In this document: in pieces, positions 8,693-16,824 of the stretch | How positions within the stretch are numbered: the stretch's first letter is position 1 | Layout of the letters: every line of letters begins with the position of its first letter | Assembly: GCF_002723915.1 (NCBI RefSeq) | Contig: NZ_BEWL01000014.1 | Location: 1-58,968, forward strand | Direction of reading: 5' to 3' | Source of the DNA: Gluconobacter albidus | Lineage (GTDB): Bacteria > Pseudomonadota > Alphaproteobacteria > Acetobacterales > Acetobacteraceae | DNA: 58,968 nucleotides | Translations under genes and position numbers: made by a program | The notes under the pieces: generated by a model | What the model was told of the DNA's origin: nothing | The model's input: the letters and a program-made list of their open reading frames with translations, nothing else | Database searches by the model: none

Positions 8693-9280
8693 TCAGCCCA
8701 GCGTATCGGGGTCGAGCGGCTCCGGGGTCAGAATCGAGGGCAGATAGAGCGGATGTTCAGGACGCCCGCTCTTGCTCAGGCGCAGGGCCGTAACCCGGAT
8801 GCCGTTCTGCCCCATCAGGCGGGCAACTTCGGTGCCGCGCGCGCGCAGGCCCTTGGCCTGTGGCGATCCATAAGCCAGCACGACCAGATCAGCCTGGCGG
8901 GCCATTTCCAGCAGGTGGGCATCGTTGTCCGGCCCGACCGGATCGTCCACTTCCAGCAGGCGCTTCTGATCCGTGCAGCGATAGGCGAAGCTGTTGCCGA
9001 CGAACATGCCCCCGTAGCCCCATGCCCGCGCGTAACGCTGGCATTTGGCGACCGTACGGTCATCGCCGAACTCGGTCGCCACAGACGGGTTCATCATCAG
9101 CCACATGACCATGGCGCGTGTGTCGTCCCAGACGCGGCGCAGCGTGTAACGGTAGCAGTCTTTCGGGCCACCATAGATCGCGGTGCTGCTGACATCCGCG
9201 GACAGTTTCAGAGGGCCTGAATCGCCGACATGATGGTGGTCAAACAGATCGGGAGCCGCTGACGGGGAACGTACGCTCAC
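8693..9280 (-). CDS. DUF1643 domain protein
   Basis: A 195-residue cytoplasmic protein of the DUF1643 family, recognised from RYTLRRVWD, MWLMMNPSVATEFGDD, KCQRYARAWGYGG and VVLAYGS. The molecular function of the family is unknown. It starts within the last codons of the peroxiredoxin gene (ATGA overlap), so the two are probably made from one transcript. No signal peptide or membrane segment is seen. Confidence 0.85.
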   Translation of the reverse strand: MSVRSPSAAPDLFDHHHVGDSGPLKLSADVSSTAIYGGPKDCYRYTLRRVWDDTRAMVMWLMMNPSVATEFGDDRTVAKCQRYARAWGYGGMFVGNSFAYRCTDQKRLLEVDDPVGPDNDAHLLEMARQADLVVLAYGSPQAKGLRARGTEVARLMGQNGIRVTALRLSKSGRPEHPLYLPSILTPEPLDPDTLG

Positions 9281-9825
9281 GGGGTCTGCTTCAGGGCCTT
9301 TACCGCGGCAAGCGCGCGCGAAACGTGCTCGTCAGGAGACATCGAGGCATAGCTCATGACGATATGACCATCCTGCGCGATGACGTAGGACGTGCGGCTC
9401 GCCATGTGCAGCAGGGGCATTTTGGCGGCATAGCTGCGGGTGATCTTGCCCGTCGGGTCGGCAGCCACGGCAAAGGTACTGCGACATTCGCTGACGGAGA
9501 ACCGGTCGAGCTTGTCGATCGGGTCCATGGAAACGCCGATGACGGTTGCGCCCTGCGCCTTGAAGTCGGGAATGGCGTCCGCGAATTCATGGGCTTCAAT
9601 CGTGCAGCCCTTGGTGAAAGCCGCCGGATAGAAATACAGGACCACCGGGCCCGTCTTGAGGGCGTCGGCCAGATGATAGGTGAACTCGTGCCCGCCGAGG
9701 CTTGCAGGGGCCGAGAAATCCGGAGCATGGCTGCCGGTTTCGAGGGCGGCATGCGCCGGAGTGATCGTCAGGGCGCCGGAGAGGGCGACAGCACAGAAAG
9801 CGGTCGTTGCAAGAAAGCGGCGCAT
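9277..9825 (-). CDS. exported peroxiredoxin (AhpC/TSA, BCP-like)
   Basis: A 182-residue thioredoxin-fold peroxidase with a signal peptide (about residues 1-26, cut after AHA). The catalytic motif PxxxTxxC is complete: Pro67, Thr71 and peroxidatic Cys74 in FTKGCTIEAHEF. A second cysteine, Cys114, lies at a position that may serve as a resolving cysteine. It should reduce hydrogen peroxide or organic peroxides in the periplasm, where oxidative fermentation takes place. The gene is the first of a pair with the DUF1643 gene. Confidence 0.88.
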   Translation of the reverse strand: MRRFLATTAFCAVALSGALTITPAHAALETGSHAPDFSAPASLGGHEFTYHLADALKTGPVVLYFYPAAFTKGCTIEAHEFADAIPDFKAQGATVIGVSMDPIDKLDRFSVSECRSTFAVAADPTGKITRSYAAKMPLLHMASRTSYVIAQDGHIVMSYASMSPDEHVSRALAAVKALKQTP

Positions 9826-9880
9826 CGGGGTTTTGTATTCCTGTCAGAAAAGCGGGCCAGCACGCAGCCCGGCAAACGGA

Positions 9881-11290
9881 TCAATAGGCGCCGGGCGGAA
9901 CCACGACGCAGGGAGAACCGTGCGACAGACGGCGGCAGGCTGCAACCGCATTTTCATGTGTCAGCCCCGTCAGGCGTGCACGATAGAGATGGGACCGGCC
10001 ATTTTTGACGCCTTCCACCTGCGATCTGGCGGAGGCCACCACAACACCGCCTTTGCTGTGAGCCGTGGCGGTCGCAAGGCTTGCCTGCTTGGCATTGGCA
10101 AAGGCGCCGACCTGAATGGCCCAGTTTCCGGTCGCATTTCCCGGTGTCGCTGTGCTTTTGGCCGGAGCGGACGCAGCAGGAAGCGCCATGCGGTACTGGG
10201 GACGGGTGGCGGGCATGACGGCCATGATCGGCTGGGGCTGGAGATGATGCCCGATCGGGATTTCCTGTGCCGTCACGCGGTTGTCTGCCACATCGTCTGC
10301 GGGCACAGAGGCCTGACGCACAAGAGGATGAGCGGGTGCTGGCGCATAACCCCGGGCGGCCCAGGCGGCGCTGATGCTTGTCGGAGCGTCCGACCCCGCA
10401 GTGGAGGCGACCTGAACCGGAGCCTCTGCAGGCGACGCTGCGCTCGGCTGTGTCGCACTCTGGGACGTGGTGGACGACGTGTCGGAGTCTGTATCGTCAG
10501 ACGCCGTTTCAGCTGTTTCCCGATGGCTCCAGGCTGCACTCACGGCCTGTCGTTCGGAGGGGGAGGCCGCTGGTGTCATATCGGCAGGCTGGGTATTCTG
10601 GGCCAGCATGACCTGCGCGTTCGGGTCATGCTGTGCGACCAGAAGATCGGCGGCGGAGCGGTTACGGGGCGTGATCCCGGCGATATGCGGTCCGATCGCG
10701 GCGACATACCGGCGTGTCTCGCGTGGCAGCGCGCGGCCACGACGCAGATAACGGTCAAGGCTGCCCGGCCCATCATTATAGGCCGCAAGGAAGCCGGGAG
10801 AGCCATAGATGTCATACATCTGGCGCAGATAGGCCGTACCTGCGAGAATATTGTCATGCGGATCGAAGGGATCTTCGCCAAGCCCGTATTGCTGGCGCAT
10901 GTCGTCATAGGTCGGGGGCATGAGCTGCAGAAGACCCATCGCGCCAGGAACCGATGTGATGAAGTTGCCGTTATGGTCGAAAAGGTGACCGCCGGATTCC
11001 TGCTGCATCACGGCCCGGATCCAGGCATCGGGTACGTCAAAGCGCTCGGACGCCTCGCGGATATAAGGTCCCCATGGATCTTCGGGGGGGCCCGGAGGGG
11101 CGTAATAGGATTTTGCATGAGCGCGGTAATTGGCCGCTTCCTGCGAGACCGGCAGTTCCGAGGAGGATCCCATGTCGGCATTGTTGCCGGCACAGGCCGC
11201 CAGAAGCCCGACCAGACCGAACGCCGCGCCCGCACGAATGAGAGACAGGGTGCGGACAGAAGTCCGGAGAGGAAAGACGGGTCTGGGCAT
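9881..11290 (-). CDS. lytic transglycosylase lipoprotein with SPOR domain
   Basis: A protein of about 469 residues with a lipoprotein signal (basic start, lipobox LAAC, Cys33). The SLT/goose-lysozyme-like catalytic domain follows, with the likely catalytic Glu98 in AVMQQESGG and the motifs GAMGLLQLMPPTY and AAYNDGPGSLDRY. A long Ser/Thr/Ala-rich linker leads to a C-terminal SPOR domain (about 395-469), which in other proteins binds denuded peptidoglycan at the septum. It cleaves peptidoglycan glycan strands. The open frame extends to 11728, but that part opposes the exporter gene; I start at ATG 11290, where the lipoprotein signal begins. ATG 11323 or 11335 are alternatives. Confidence 0.85.
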   Translation of the reverse strand: MPRPVFPLRTSVRTLSLIRAGAAFGLVGLLAACAGNNADMGSSSELPVSQEAANYRAHAKSYYAPPGPPEDPWGPYIREASERFDVPDAWIRAVMQQESGGHLFDHNGNFITSVPGAMGLLQLMPPTYDDMRQQYGLGEDPFDPHDNILAGTAYLRQMYDIYGSPGFLAAYNDGPGSLDRYLRRGRALPRETRRYVAAIGPHIAGITPRNRSAADLLVAQHDPNAQVMLAQNTQPADMTPAASPSERQAVSAAWSHRETAETASDDTDSDTSSTTSQSATQPSAASPAEAPVQVASTAGSDAPTSISAAWAARGYAPAPAHPLVRQASVPADDVADNRVTAQEIPIGHHLQPQPIMAVMPATRPQYRMALPAASAPAKSTATPGNATGNWAIQVGAFANAKQASLATATAHSKGGVVVASARSQVEGVKNGRSHLYRARLTGLTHENAVAACRRLSHGSPCVVVPPGAY

Positions 11291-11513
11291 CGGGTCGGGG
11301 CACCTGAGGAAAACGGGTCTCATTGTGTCAAGCATACACGGGGATTGCGGCGAAACTAGGAAAAAGGGTTCTGACGGGCAGATTTTCTGATGCAGGACTG
11401 TCCGTTGATCCGGGTGTAGCGGAAATTCATTTCCCGAATATGAACTTCCCGGAATATGACGATCACTGTAGCGTCTTCTTGCCGGGACATGGGGGATCGG
11501 GTAGGCGGACTGT

Positions 11514-12383
11514 ATGAGTGTACCTTCTCCAGCTTCCAGTGCTGCACGGGACGAAGTGCCGCGCAGACAGACCCGTCGTGACACTCCCCGCAGCAGTCCT
11601 GCCGCGAGGGCTTGGGCGGACTGGAAGGAGACACGACGCCTGTGGAGACTGGGTGTGCGGCTCGGCTGGCTCGATATCCGGCTCCGGTATCGGGGGTCCG
11701 CGCTGGGGCCGTTCTGGCTTACGATCACCTCCGCGCTGATGGTCGCCTCGATGGGCGTTCTTTACAGCCGGCTGTTTCATATGCAGCTTGCGACCTATCT
11801 GCCGTTCCTGTCGCTGTCGCTCACCTTGTGGAGTGTGGGGCTTTCAAGCCTGATCCAGGAATCCTGCACCTGCTTTCTTGAAGCGGAGGCCATGGTGCGG
11901 TCCGTCCAGCTTCCGCTCCTGCTGTATGCGCTGCGTGTCGTGGTGCGGAATGCGATTGTGTTTGCCCACAATATCGTGGTGCCGCTTGCCGTATTCGCTC
12001 TCTATCATGTCTGGCCGGGACTGAATGCCGTTCTGGCGGTGCCGGCTCTTCTGCTCTGGGCTCTGGACGGGTTTGCCGCCTGCATGGTGTTCGGATCGCT
12101 TTGCGCCCGCTTCAGGGATGTTGCGCCCATCGTCGGGGCGCTGTTGCAGATCGTGTTCTACGTGACGCCGGTCATCTGGATGCCGCAGCAGCTTGGCGCA
12201 AAGGCGTCCTATCTATTGTACAATCCGTTCTATCCGCTGCTGGAAATCGTGCGCGAGCCTCTGCTCGGGCGTGTGCCATCCCTGCAGATCTGGAGCATTG
12301 CGCTGGCCATCAGTGCGGTGTTCTGGCTGATTGCCGTACGTGCGTTCATCCGGACGCGGGCGCGCATTGTCTTCTGGATCTGA
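11514..12383 (+). CDS. ABC-2 polysaccharide export permease
   Basis: A 289-residue inner-membrane protein with six predicted helices after a basic N-terminal region. Motifs RYRGSALGPFWLTI near residue 60 and TPVIWMPQQL are typical of the Wzm/KpsM/TagG family, which carries lipid-linked O-antigen, capsule or teichoic acid chains across the inner membrane. The ATPase gene starts 4 bases after its stop, so the two form an exporter. No glycosyltransferase genes adjoin the pair. Confidence 0.9.
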   Translation: MSVPSPASSAARDEVPRRQTRRDTPRSSPAARAWADWKETRRLWRLGVRLGWLDIRLRYRGSALGPFWLTITSALMVASMGVLYSRLFHMQLATYLPFLSLSLTLWSVGLSSLIQESCTCFLEAEAMVRSVQLPLLLYALRVVVRNAIVFAHNIVVPLAVFALYHVWPGLNAVLAVPALLLWALDGFAACMVFGSLCARFRDVAPIVGALLQIVFYVTPVIWMPQQLGAKASYLLYNPFYPLLEIVREPLLGRVPSLQIWSIALAISAVFWLIAVRAFIRTRARIVFWI

Positions 12384-12387
12384 CATC

Positions 12388-13185
12388 ATGGCCCATATCC
12401 GTCTCGAAGATCTCTCCCTGTCATTCCCCGTTCTGCATGGCGGTTCGCGTTCGCTGAAGAAGACCCTGCTGGCCCGTGCGAAAAGTACCGTGGCCGCAAA
12501 ATCGGGCGCAGTGGGTGGCAGAATGCGCGTCAGTGGCAACTCCGCCGAAGTCGTGGAAGTTCAGGCCCTTTTCAATGTCAGTCTCACGATTGCCGAAGGG
12601 GAACGGGTCGGGCTGGTCGGGCATAATGGTGCGGGAAAATCGACGCTCCTGCGCGTGCTCGCCGGGATTTATGAAACGGGTGACGGCACGCTGGACATCG
12701 AAGGCGACACCCATGCCCTCATTGATCCCAATGCAGGTATGAACGGTGAGCTGACGGGACGTGAGAACATCCAGCTCTTCGCCTGTCGCATGGGAATGGG
12801 ACGGGTTGCGACACAGGAACTGGAACAGGATGTGGAGGCGTTCTCGGATCTGGGAGCGTTTTTCGACCTTCCGGTGCGGCTCTATTCCTCCGGCATGTCT
12901 GTCCGGCTGGGTTTTGCGCTGGCGACGGTGCCGCGTTCCCGGATCCTGCTGATGGACGAATGGTTCATGGCCGGGGATCAGAAATTTCAGGATAAGGCCA
13001 GGGCACGACTGGAGAGCATGGTCGACGCGGCGGAGATCCTGGTGGTGACGTCCCACGCGCTGTCAATTCTCCGGCAGTGGTGTACGCGCATCATCTGGAT
13101 GGAAGGCGGGGAAATCCGCATGGATGGCCCGGCACAAGAGGTGCTGGACGCTTATGAAGCGGCGCTGGCAGTGACGCCGGTATAA
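12388..13185 (+). CDS. ABC-2 polysaccharide export ATPase
   Basis: A 265-residue ATP-binding subunit of the Wzt/KpsT/TagH type. Walker A is GHNGAGKST (78-86), the ABC signature is the variant YSSGMS (166-171) usual for this family, and Walker B ends in MDEWFMAGD (Asp190, Glu191). It ends soon after the nucleotide domain, so the C-terminal carbohydrate-binding domain found in O9a-type Wzt is missing. This favours a substrate recognised through its lipid. ATG 12388 is chosen because the extension from 12331 lies inside the permease gene. Confidence 0.9.
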   Translation: MAHIRLEDLSLSFPVLHGGSRSLKKTLLARAKSTVAAKSGAVGGRMRVSGNSAEVVEVQALFNVSLTIAEGERVGLVGHNGAGKSTLLRVLAGIYETGDGTLDIEGDTHALIDPNAGMNGELTGRENIQLFACRMGMGRVATQELEQDVEAFSDLGAFFDLPVRLYSSGMSVRLGFALATVPRSRILLMDEWFMAGDQKFQDKARARLESMVDAAEILVVTSHALSILRQWCTRIIWMEGGEIRMDGPAQEVLDAYEAALAVTPV

Positions 13186-13279
13186 ACGCCCCCTCACGAC
13201 GCCTTGCGGGCAACGCAGTTGGTATCCCAGCGGCCGTGGGGTAGGCTCCGAGGGGTTTTTACATTCAGGGAGACATTTC

Positions 13280-13498
13280 ATGTCTTATGCCGCCATTGAC
13301 GCCGCACGCGTCGCCAAAGCTTCCGAATCCGCGCTTCAGACCCTGTCTACCGTGAAGGAAACGTCCGAGGCCCATCAGCGCAAGACGATCATGATCGAAC
13401 GGATTCATGCGCTCGCCAAGGCCGCAGCGGAGACGAAGGACTGTAATGCCATTACCCTCACCTCCGAGGAATTCTGGCTGATTTCCAAGAACTGGTAA
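13280..13498 (+). CDS. 72-residue hypothetical helical protein
   Basis: A small soluble protein with an AGGGAG ribosome site 6 bases before its ATG. The sequence (AAIDAARVAKASESAL, TIMIERIHALAKAAAETKD) is Ala-rich and should be almost all helix, ending in an aromatic tail EEFWLISKNW. I do not recognise a family. A stem-loop follows its stop codon and overlaps the end of the convergent VOC gene. Confidence 0.65.
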   Translation: MSYAAIDAARVAKASESALQTLSTVKETSEAHQRKTIMIERIHALAKAAAETKDCNAITLTSEEFWLISKNW

Positions 13499-13505
13499 CG
13501 CGATC

Positions 13506-13538
13506 TGAAGGCAGCGGCGCCAGGCTCCGCTGCCTTCA
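13506..13538. terminator. strong stem-loop between convergent genes
   Basis: A perfect 12-base inverted repeat (TGAAGGCAGCGG / CCGCTGCCTTCA) around a 9-base loop, directly after the 72-residue gene and over the last codon of the VOC gene. There is no T run, so it is a plausible but not classic terminator. Confidence 0.5.
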
Positions 13539-13928
13539 GCCGTTATAGGAAGCCAGTTCGATCAGATTACCATCCGGGTCGCGGCAATAAACGGATGTGA
13601 TCGGCCCCAGTGCGCCAAGGCGTGCGACCGGGCCTTCAACGATTTCCACGCCGCATTTTTCCAGATGCTTGACGATCTGTTCACTGGCGATGGCCGTTGT
13701 GAAACACAGATCCGATGTGCCCGGAGCAGCGGCTCCGGCGGTATCCCAACCTTCCGAGCCTTCGGGGCGAAGATTGATCTTCTGGCCGCCGAAGCTCAGG
13801 GCCACACGATTGTTGCGGCCATACTCGTCGATATCCATGCCCAGAACCCGCTGATACCAGGACGCAGACAGGTCCCGGTTCCGGACGGTCAGCACGATAT
13901 GGTCAAGGCGATCGACGGTAAAGCGCAT
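13536..13928 (-). CDS. VOC-family (glyoxalase/bleomycin-resistance fold) protein
   Basis: A 130-residue protein of the vicinal-oxygen-chelate fold: LDHIVLTVRNRDLSASWYQRVLGM at the start, FGGQKINL in the middle and SVYCRDPDGNLIELASY at the end. The His in LDH and the Glu in LIEL are the expected metal ligands. It resembles the uncharacterised STM3117-like subgroup. The substrate cannot be told from sequence. Confidence 0.88.
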   Translation of the reverse strand: MRFTVDRLDHIVLTVRNRDLSASWYQRVLGMDIDEYGRNNRVALSFGGQKINLRPEGSEGWDTAGAAAPGTSDLCFTTAIASEQIVKHLEKCGVEIVEGPVARLGALGPITSVYCRDPDGNLIELASYNG

Positions 13929-14006
13929 GGGGATCCCTCATGAAAGCGACATTCAGGCCATTGGTTCCGGTCAGTATAGGCCGGAACCACACACTCTGGC
14001 TAACGC

Positions 14007-14582
14007 CTAGCTGGGCGGACGCTTGCGGAAGGCCGCGAGGCTGACCACTTCCGCGTCTTTTTTGCCATCTTCCGAAGAGGAGGGCTCGGGCTGGACGTCC
14101 GGATGATGGGCCGGATCAATATCGTCGGGCTCTACCGCGCCCTCGGGAATTTCGATGTCCTCATCGTCTTCAAGCGGGGAGTGGTTGAAGCGCAGGGCCA
14201 TCCGGATGTGGGGGTCGGCAAAGGCCGTGATGGCATTGACGGGAATGCACAGGATGCTCCCAACGCCGCCGAAGGACAGACCAACCGAAATCACGTTCTT
14301 GTCGCGGTCCAGCGCCAGATCCCAGAACTGGTGCTGAAGGACGATGGTCATTTCTTCGGGATACTGTGCCCGCAGACGGGCAGGGATGATCACATCCGGC
14401 CGGTTCGTCCGGAACGTCAGATAGAAGTGATGGGCCCCCGGCAGCCCCTCGGCCGCAACATGCTCGATCGCACGCAGCATGACCTCACGATAGGCGTCTT
14501 CCACCCAGTCATCATAGGGGAGGAGGCTTTCGGGAAGCTCGTGCTCGAAGCCGTCCTGGCCGTTGTGATCGTCGTCGCTCAT
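14007..14582 (-). CDS. sspB: ClpXP adaptor SspB (alphaproteobacterial type)
   Basis: A 191-residue protein matching the alphaproteobacterial SspB family: YDDWVEDAYREVMLRAIEHV, LTFRTNRPDVIIPARL, QFWDLALD, ISVGLSFGGVGSILCIPVNAITAFADP. The beta fold (about 20-145) binds ssrA-tagged peptides; the acidic middle and the basic C-terminal end (AAFRKRPPS) form the flexible tail that docks on ClpX. The gene lies about 100 bases downstream of ssrA on the same strand, so tag and adaptor are neighbours. ATG 14582 begins the conserved acidic N-terminus; a TTG at 14618 is an alternative. Confidence 0.88.
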   Translation of the reverse strand: MSDDDHNGQDGFEHELPESLLPYDDWVEDAYREVMLRAIEHVAAEGLPGAHHFYLTFRTNRPDVIIPARLRAQYPEEMTIVLQHQFWDLALDRDKNVISVGLSFGGVGSILCIPVNAITAFADPHIRMALRFNHSPLEDDEDIEIPEGAVEPDDIDPAHHPDVQPEPSSSEDGKKDAEVVSLAAFRKRPPS

Positions 14583-14730
14583 GGTCGCAAGCCTGATGTT
14601 TCGGTCAACTTTCATCAAGGGATGCGACAGACCGGCACGGATGGCAAGCCGTCTTTGAGAGGAATGTCGGAGACATGATGAGGTGGGAGGGCTTCTGTTG
14701 CCCGGTGCCCTCCCGAACCGCGCTTATCGC

Positions 14731-14769
14731 TTATGCAGCGACAGCGAGCACCTCTGAGTTATCGTTGGC
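14731..14769 (-). other. tmRNA tag reading frame ANDNSEVLAVAA
   Basis: Twelve codons then TAA inside the tmRNA coding piece. ANDN at the start and LAVAA at the end match the tmRNA tag pattern; the AND(N) part is the segment expected to bind SspB and the final AA the ClpX degron. Confidence 0.92.
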
Positions 14770-14854
14770 ACTTGTAAGTTTAGCCCGATGACGGTGGTAC
14801 AATGCCGGGCAAAAGATAAGTCTTTACCGTGCGCGTCGAGCCTGTTTCGTCCCC

Positions 14855-14882
14855 ACAGACCCCTTTTGCGAGGGGTTTTTCA
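14855..14882 (-). other. excised spacer of the permuted tmRNA
   Basis: The 28 bases between the CCA end of the acceptor piece and the first base of the coding piece. ACCCC and GGGGT in it pair as a small hairpin, bringing the two processing sites together. RNase P should cut at the 14854 side. Confidence 0.75.
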
Positions 14883-15024
14883 TGGTGGAGACGCCGGGCA
14901 CTGCCCCCGGGTCCACAACACTTATTCCACTTACCGTTTATCGCCATAGCCGGGGACGAACCCCTTGCATTGATGAACATAGGAGGCCGGATGTTTGCCC
15001 GCAAGGGAAAAGCGGCCACGAAAA

Positions 15025-15050
15025 AAATTAGACGTCCGGAATCGTGTCAA
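15025..15050 (-). promoter_or_regulatory. possible ssrA promoter
   Basis: On the minus strand a perfect TTGACA (15050-15045) is followed 14 bases later by TAATTT (15030-15025). The spacing is short for a housekeeping promoter, so this is only a suggestion; the position upstream of ssrA is right. Confidence 0.25.
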
Positions 15051-15101
15051 TCCGATTCATTCGGATGACGCGGGACGAAAGCGCATGCTAAAGCCGCCGC
15101 C

Positions 15102-16013
15102 ATGGCACTGACATCCGAACAGCGCGCTGAAATCGAAGCGCAGCGCAGCGAACCCCAGCTTACGTCCCGTCCGACCGTGGCGGCGATGGAAAACCTGCTT
15201 TTCACGCCTTTCGAGGTGCTGGATCATGGTTTCCTGCGCGTGGTCGATTATATGGGCGACGATGGCGCGGTCGTTCAGGCTGCGCGTGTGTCCTATGGTC
15301 GCGGGACGAAGAAGGTGTCCGAAGATGCGGGTCTGATCCGCTACCTGATGCGTCACCGTCATTCGACGCCGTTCGAGATGTGCGAGATCAAATTCCATGT
15401 GAAGCTGCCAGTGTTCGTCGCGCGGCAGTGGATTCGTCACCGTATGGCGAGCGTGAACGAGTATTCGGCGCGCTATTCCATTCTGGATCGGGAATTCTAC
15501 CTTCCGGCGACGGATCAGGTCGCTGCGCAGAGCAGTTCAAACCGGCAGGGACGCAGTGATGCACTGGATGCCGAGACGGCGCACGAGGTTCTGGAAATCC
15601 TGCGTCGGGATGCCAGCCAGTGCTACGACGATTATGAGAGCCTGCTGAACCCTGAAGGTACGGGGCTGGCGCGTGAGCTTGCACGGATCAATCTGACCCT
15701 GAACACCTACACGCAGTGGTACTGGAAGATTGATCTGCACAATCTGATGCATTTCCTTGCCCTGCGCGCCGATCCGCATGCGCAGTACGAGATCCGCGTC
15801 TATGCGGAAAAGATGATCGAAATTCTTAAGGCCTGGGTGCCCGCGACGTCTGCGGCATTCGAGGAATATCGCCTTGGCGCCTTTACGCTTTCGGCCGGGA
15901 TGCTGAAGGTTGTGCGCCGCCGCCTGGCGCGTGAAACCGTCACGCAGGAGAATTCCGGCCTGACCAAGCGGGAATGGTCTGAAATGACGGCGGTTCTGGA
16001 TGGCCAATCCTGA
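15102..16013 (+). CDS. thyX: flavin-dependent thymidylate synthase
   Basis: A 303-residue ThyX. The family motif RHRxxSxNExSxRY is present at 112-125 ([14 protein letters not shown]), with [15 protein letters not shown] before it, which binds FAD and dUMP. It makes dTMP from dUMP using methylene-tetrahydrofolate, FAD and NADPH. The length and domain order are normal for the family. The ATG at 15102 begins the conserved protein; the tmRNA promoter region lies back to back upstream. The stop overlaps the next small gene by 14 bases. Confidence 0.95.
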   Translation: MALTSEQRAEIEAQRSEPQLTSRPTVAAMENLLFTPFEVLDHGFLRVVDYMGDDGAVVQAARVSYGRGTKKVSEDAGLIRYLMRHRHSTPFEMCEIKFHVKLPVFVARQWIRHRMASVNEYSARYSILDREFYLPATDQVAAQSSSNRQGRSDALDAETAHEVLEILRRDASQCYDDYESLLNPEGTGLARELARINLTLNTYTQWYWKIDLHNLMHFLALRADPHAQYEIRVYAEKMIEILKAWVPATSAAFEEYRLGAFTLSAGMLKVVRRRLARETVTQENSGLTKREWSEMTAVLDGQS

Positions 16014-16218
16014 ACCCAGCCCTGGCTTCGCATCTGCCGGAAACGATTCCGCCAAAAGCGATCTTGAACGGCTGATGAGCGAGGCGCGGGAGGCACAGGT
16101 TGAAAGCCCTGTGGAAGACGCTCCTGTAAAGCCACCTAATCTTCTTGTCTGGGCCGGGATAGCGGGCTCGCTTGTCCTGATATCTGTTGCTATTCATTTT
16201 TTCTGGCCCGCTTCATAA
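16000..16218 (+). CDS. 72-residue tail-anchored membrane protein
   Basis: A short acidic cytoplasmic part ([20 protein letters not shown]) is followed by one hydrophobic span at the C-terminal end ([21 protein letters not shown]). The start overlaps the end of thyX by 14 bases, so it is likely on the same transcript. No family is recognised. Confidence 0.6.
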   Translation: MANPEPSPGFASAGNDSAKSDLERLMSEAREAQVESPVEDAPVKPPNLLVWAGIAGSLVLISVAIHFFWPAS

Positions 16219-16658
16219 AATATTTAGCCCAATAAACGGTAAGTAAAAGCAGATATTCTCTGATTTTTTACTTCATGGGCTGTCATGAGAGATTCAGCGC
16301 GGATTCGTGTGAATTTTATCACATTTATCTCAGGGCTTTTTACAAACAGACTTATCCACAGGGTATTGCCATCTGCCTGGAGCGCTCCGATTCGTATTTT
16401 TGGGAGCGTAAAATTTTTTAAGATACTGATTTAATGCGATAATTTTAGAATCAGGTCGCAAGGCCGATCAGGATTTGGCGCCAAGTCTGTCAAGAAGATT
16501 ATTGGAATACCCACATTTCACCCTCTGTGGGTGCGATACTTGTGCATTACTGGTGCGGGGTGAGAATTCTGATTTTGTGGCAAAAATGCGCAGCTAAACT
16601 ACGCCCTGAACGGCATTGACCGTCCGCCCGTCGCTGTCGCCATGCTTTTGGAAAAAGC
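16219..16658. other. AT-rich intergenic region with GANTC sites
   Basis: About 440 bases with no credible gene, clearly richer in A+T than the rest of the window. It holds one perfect DnaA box (16352-16360), four GANTC sites for CcrM-type methylation in 162 bases (16291, 16302, 16389, 16448) and a small hairpin (CGCTCC at 16383 with GGAGCG at 16403) followed by T-rich bases. Partial DnaA-box matches (7 of 9) occur near 16540 and 16576. It could be a cell-cycle-controlled or origin-like region, or an undetected small RNA; the sequence alone does not decide. Confidence 0.5.
16352..16360 (+). promoter_or_regulatory. DnaA box (TTATCCACA)
   Basis: An exact match to the high-affinity DnaA-binding consensus TTATCCACA, in the AT-rich gap between thyX and tRNA-Thr. 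Confidence 0.5.
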
Positions 16659-16733
16659 TGGTGCCGGGTGAGGGATTTGAACCCCCGACCTTCGGTTTAC
16701 AAAACCGCTGCACTACCACTGTGCTAACCCGGC
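16659..16733 (-). tRNA. tRNA-Thr (anticodon TGT)
   Basis: On the minus strand the acceptor arms GCCGGGT and ACCCGGC pair fully, the D-stem is GCAC/GTGC, the anticodon loop is TTTGTAA with anticodon TGT, and the T-arm is GGGGG-TTCAAAT-CCCTC. Discriminator A and a genome-encoded CCA end the gene. One anticodon-stem pair (27-43, G-A) is mismatched. Confidence 0.95.
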
Positions 16734-16824
16734 ATCGGCAGTGCGGCTTTTTCCATGTCCGGGCCTGTCAGGTCAAGCGCCCGAGAACGATTCTCTGTTC
16801 GCGTACCGGATTTTCGTTTGGATT

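Larger units (their letters stand above)
14685..14968 (-). ncRNA. ssrA: tmRNA, two-piece circularly permuted
   Basis: Read on the minus strand, an acceptor piece comes first and ends in CGTCTCC-A-CCA (14893-14883). A 28-base spacer (14882-14855) follows, then the coding piece beginning GGGGACGAAACAGGCTCGAC at 14854. GGGGACG pairs with CGTCTCC over 7 base pairs with the G3-U70 wobble that marks alanine acceptors. A T-arm (CCGGG/CCCGG) lies just upstream of the acceptor end. The tag frame is at 14769-14731. A stem-loop (14714-14707 with 14692-14685) closes the 3' side. This is the permuted two-piece form known in Alphaproteobacteria. The outer limit of the acceptor piece is approximate. It rescues stalled ribosomes. 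Confidence 0.9.

Noticed and set aside
9680-11359. 559-codon plus-strand frame across the lytic transglycosylase
   Set aside because: The opposite strand encodes a convincing lipoprotein transglycosylase with a SPOR domain; the plus frame is Cys/Arg-rich with no domain.
14855-14882. Terminator-like hairpin with a T run on the plus strand
   Set aside because: It is the excised spacer of the minus-strand tmRNA; no plus-strand gene ends there.
14780-15068. Short frames on both strands over the tmRNA gene
   Set aside because: They overlap a structured RNA gene and resemble no protein.
14929-16244. Exact 13-base match ATAAACGGTAAGT, once in ssrA (minus, 14929-14941) and once at 16232-16244 (plus), flanking thyX
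   Set aside because: tmRNA genes can be integration sites, but the match does not extend, is not at the 3' acceptor end, and dozens of chance 13-base matches are expected in a window of this size.
16418-16434. TTAA-N9-TTAA resembling a CtrA site
   Set aside because: CtrA full sites have a 7-base spacer; this one has 9.
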